Of a stretch of DNA of 64,000 bases, positions 62,134-64,000 are shown in pieces. The stretch's first letter is position 1. Every line of letters begins with the position of its first letter. The DNA is from CAWIHS01 sp963836005 (GTDB lineage Bacteria > Pseudomonadota > Gammaproteobacteria > GRL18): assembly GCA_963836005.1 (NCBI GenBank), contig CAWIHS010000005.1, positions 372,001 through 436,000 on the forward strand. Direction: 5' to 3'. The translations under genes and the position numbers were made by a program. The notes beneath the pieces are model-generated. The model was not told the DNA's origin, made no database searches, and saw nothing but the letters and a program-made list of their open reading frames with translations.

Positions 62134-62946
62134 ATGTTGTTAAACTCTGTCGTCATCATCATGAGGGAATTCCTTGAAGCCGCTTTGTTTTTTAGTATTC
62201 TGCCTGCCCTGACCAGACAGTTCGGATTCAATCTGCAGTGGGTCCTCTGGTCAATGGTAACGGGAATACTGGGCGCTTATATTTATGCCATGAATATCGA
62301 TATTATTTCAGACTGGTTTGACGGCTTTGGCCAGGAAGTCATCAATGGCATAATACCATTAGGTATCTATTTTCTCTTAGTAATTTTTCTACTTTTTCTG
62401 CTGCGCTTTATGCATGGAAAACCCCTAGCCAGACCTGTTATTGTATTTTTGATGACTGCTATCAGTACCTTGACTATTATCCATGAAGGGGCAGAAATTT
62501 TTCTCTATTTTATCAGCGTAACGCGTAGTGATTTTTACATTGGAGCTGTTATAGGCATGATCATCGGTGCCAGCATTGGCATCAGCATCGCTCTGTTAAT
62601 CTATTATTTTCTCACTAATTTCAATCCCGCATGGTCCACACACATCAGTCTTTTTTTACTCGTGCTCGTGGCGGCAGGTATGGTTTCCCAGGCCTCCATA
62701 TCATTGATTCAGGCAGACTGGTTAGCCGCACAATTACCCGTTGTGGATATGTCTGACTGGATTTCAGAACAATCATTCACTGGCCAGCTGCTGTATGCAT
62801 TCTTTGCTTATGAAGCAACACCCACCGCTACACAGCTGAGCTGGTATTTAGCTGCCCTGTTGTTGCCGATTATTTTGCTCACAATACTACAGATCAAATA
62901 CGTCAAAGAAAAAAAGCTACCGGCAGATGGAACAGAAAAATATTGA
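62134..62946 (+). CDS. FTR1-family iron permease
   Basis: A 270-residue inner-membrane protein with about seven hydrophobic helices. The iron-binding R/H-E-x-x-E motifs are R11-E-F-L-E15 (MREFLEAALFF) in helix 1 and H117-E-G-A-E121 (TIIHEGAEIFLYF) in helix 4; the first differs from the canonical REGLE by one residue, and the second has His for Arg. It imports ferric iron delivered by a periplasmic partner, here probably the cupredoxin-like protein. It is downstream of the two-component system after a repeat element of about 300 bp. Confidence 0.9.
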   Translation: MLLNSVVIIMREFLEAALFFSILPALTRQFGFNLQWVLWSMVTGILGAYIYAMNIDIISDWFDGFGQEVINGIIPLGIYFLLVIFLLFLLRFMHGKPLARPVIVFLMTAISTLTIIHEGAEIFLYFISVTRSDFYIGAVIGMIIGASIGISIALLIYYFLTNFNPAWSTHISLFLLVLVAAGMVSQASISLIQADWLAAQLPVVDMSDWISEQSFTGQLLYAFFAYEATPTATQLSWYLAALLLPIILLTILQIKYVKEKKLPADGTEKY

Positions 62947-62986
62947 TGCTTTTATCAAAAACGAGTTAACCTGAGGTTTGAAATTT

Positions 62987-63649
62987 ATGTGCGGACGTTT
63001 CGTATTAGCAAGCAGCCTGGAAACGATTAGATCCATGACCGGTTGTCAGACAGAACAGACCTCGCTGAAGCTGGAACCCAGCTGGAATATTGCACCTTCT
63101 GACAGTGTCCTGGCGATGTATAAAAAATCAACACTGAAAGTATGTCGTTTAATGCGCTGGGGTTTTATCCCTCACTGGGCAAAAGACAGTAACATAAAAC
63201 CCATCAATGCACGGGGAGAAACTATTCACCAGAAACCTTTCTTTCGTGCTGCTTTTAAACACCAGCGCTGCCTGGTTTTCGCCGATGGATTCTATGAATG
63301 GAAACAAACGGAGCATGGCAAACAGCCCTATTATATACGCCTTGCCCATCAACAACCCTTTGCCATGGCTGGGATCTGGGACAGCTATAACGAACAGAAG
63401 TCAATGGCGCTGATCACTACCGAGGCTAATTCATTAATGCAGCCCATCCATGCACGCATGCCCGTTATAATTCCGTCACGACACTGGAACCTATGGCTGC
63501 AAGACGATACCCCCCTGCCACAGCTGACTGCCTTATTGACTCCGCTGCCAGCCGCGGACATGCAGAGTTACCCGGTCAGTCAGACCGTTAATAGTCCGCG
63601 TCATAACAACAGGGATTTGATCAACAGCATCGAGGTAAATCCTGTATGA
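62987..63649 (+). CDS. yedK: SRAP-family abasic-site processing protein (YedK/HMCES)
   Basis: A 220-residue protein that forms a thiazolidine crosslink with abasic sites in single-stranded DNA through its N-terminal Cys2. The start must therefore be the ATG at 62987 (MCGRF), not the TTG nine bases upstream. Other family motifs are RWGFIPHWAKD, NARGETIHQKPFFR, the Glu in FADGFYEWK, and the His in PIHARMPVIIP. GAGGT lies upstream of the start. It overlaps the following YjbQ gene by four bases (ATGA). Confidence 0.95.
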   Translation: MCGRFVLASSLETIRSMTGCQTEQTSLKLEPSWNIAPSDSVLAMYKKSTLKVCRLMRWGFIPHWAKDSNIKPINARGETIHQKPFFRAAFKHQRCLVFADGFYEWKQTEHGKQPYYIRLAHQQPFAMAGIWDSYNEQKSMALITTEANSLMQPIHARMPVIIPSRHWNLWLQDDTPLPQLTALLTPLPAADMQSYPVSQTVNSPRHNNRDLINSIEVNPV

Positions 63650-64000
63650 ATATCATTGAAATTAAAACCACCCGGCGTGAAGAGTTAATTGATATCACCG
63701 GGCAGGTTCAGGACATCATCAGCAATCTGGTTAAAGAAAAGGATATTCAGCATGGACTGGTCAATATTTATGCCCAGGGGGCTACTGCCGCCATAATGAT
63801 TCAGGAAAACTGGGACGACAGCGTACAAACCGATGTGGTCCATTTTTTACAGAAAATCATCCCTCAAGGGGTCTGGCTGCACGATCAGCAAGATGGCAAT
63901 GGTGATGCGCATTTAAAATCCGGGCTGGTAGGTCCCTCTGAAACTATCCCCTTGATCAATGGTAAACTGGGACTGTCAACCTGGCAGAATATTTTCTTTT
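63646..64000 (+). CDS. yjbQ: YjbQ/UPF0047-family protein, cut by the window end
   Basis: 118 codons are present, starting MNIIEIKTTRREELIDIT. Family motifs include LVNIYAQGATAAIMIQENWD and GDAHLKSGLVGPSETIPLIN, then GKLGLSTWQNIFF at the cut; the full family length is about 135-140 residues, so only a short tail is missing. YjbQ proteins have been linked to thiamine-phosphate synthase side activity, but their main role is unsettled. The start overlaps the SRAP stop, so the two are cotranscribed. Confidence 0.9.
   Translation, partial: MNIIEIKTTRREELIDITGQVQDIISNLVKEKDIQHGLVNIYAQGATAAIMIQENWDDSVQTDVVHFLQKIIPQGVWLHDQQDGNGDAHLKSGLVGPSETIPLINGKLGLSTWQNIFF

Overview
The window reads as chromosomal DNA of a respiratory gammaproteobacterium. 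Periplasmic haem and copper proteins are abundant, there is a PEP-CTERM surface protein, and there are three separate Na+/H+-type antiporters (an ArsB/NhaD-type carrier, a CPA2 exchanger and NhaA), which suggests a saline or alkaline habitat. The genus cannot be named from this sequence. No tRNA, rRNA, CRISPR array, integrase or transposase gene was seen.

Layout. 1-12.5 kb: housekeeping and transport genes (exported protein-isoaspartate methyltransferase, membrane spermidine-synthase-like protein, HIT-like protein, acylphosphatase, 3-methyladenine glycosylase, an IIA/CBS regulator with its carrier, a dihaem peroxidase, two antiporters). 13-18 kb: a two-gene RND efflux operon. 18-22.5 kb: a pentapeptide-repeat protein, a small membrane protein, two tandem AraC-type regulators sharing a duplicated operator-like sequence, and a cysteine-rich lipoprotein resembling BufA2 bufferin metallophores. 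22.6-26.5 kb: mtgA and a nine-haem exported cytochrome. 27-34.6 kb: three secreted proteins: a frameshifted DUF4214 protein, a cohesin-like PEP-CTERM protein, and a ten-repeat protein ending in a dockerin-like domain.

35-53 kb is an 18-kb block on the minus strand that is visibly richer in G+C than its surroundings (36/60 G+C counted at 47101-47160 against 24/60 at 20041-20100). From first to last transcribed it holds a giant 1932-residue beta-helix protein, three multicopper oxidase genes (one intact, one with a frameshift, one heavily broken), an exported protein of unknown function, a subtilisin with calcium-binding repeats, a Sco protein, and a cytochrome c fused to a periplasmic-binding-protein-like domain. 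It looks like an acquired module for extracellular copper-dependent oxidation. The substrate is unknown; Mn(II), Fe(II), Cu(I) or an organic compound are all possible.

53-64 kb: a receiver-only regulator, a NarL/NarX-type two-component pair, small exported proteins, a glcF remnant, an iron-uptake operon (OmpR/QseC-type two-component system, cupredoxin, FTR1 permease), an SRAP protein and the start of a YjbQ gene.

Running through the intergenic spaces is a family of about 154-bp palindromic elements with near-perfect terminal inverted repeats, TA ends and a strong G-quadruplex motif. They look like non-autonomous transposable elements (MITEs). Several further G-rich repeat families and a second MITE-like family are also present. 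One 154-bp element lies inside the G+C-rich block, so the family was probably active after that block arrived.
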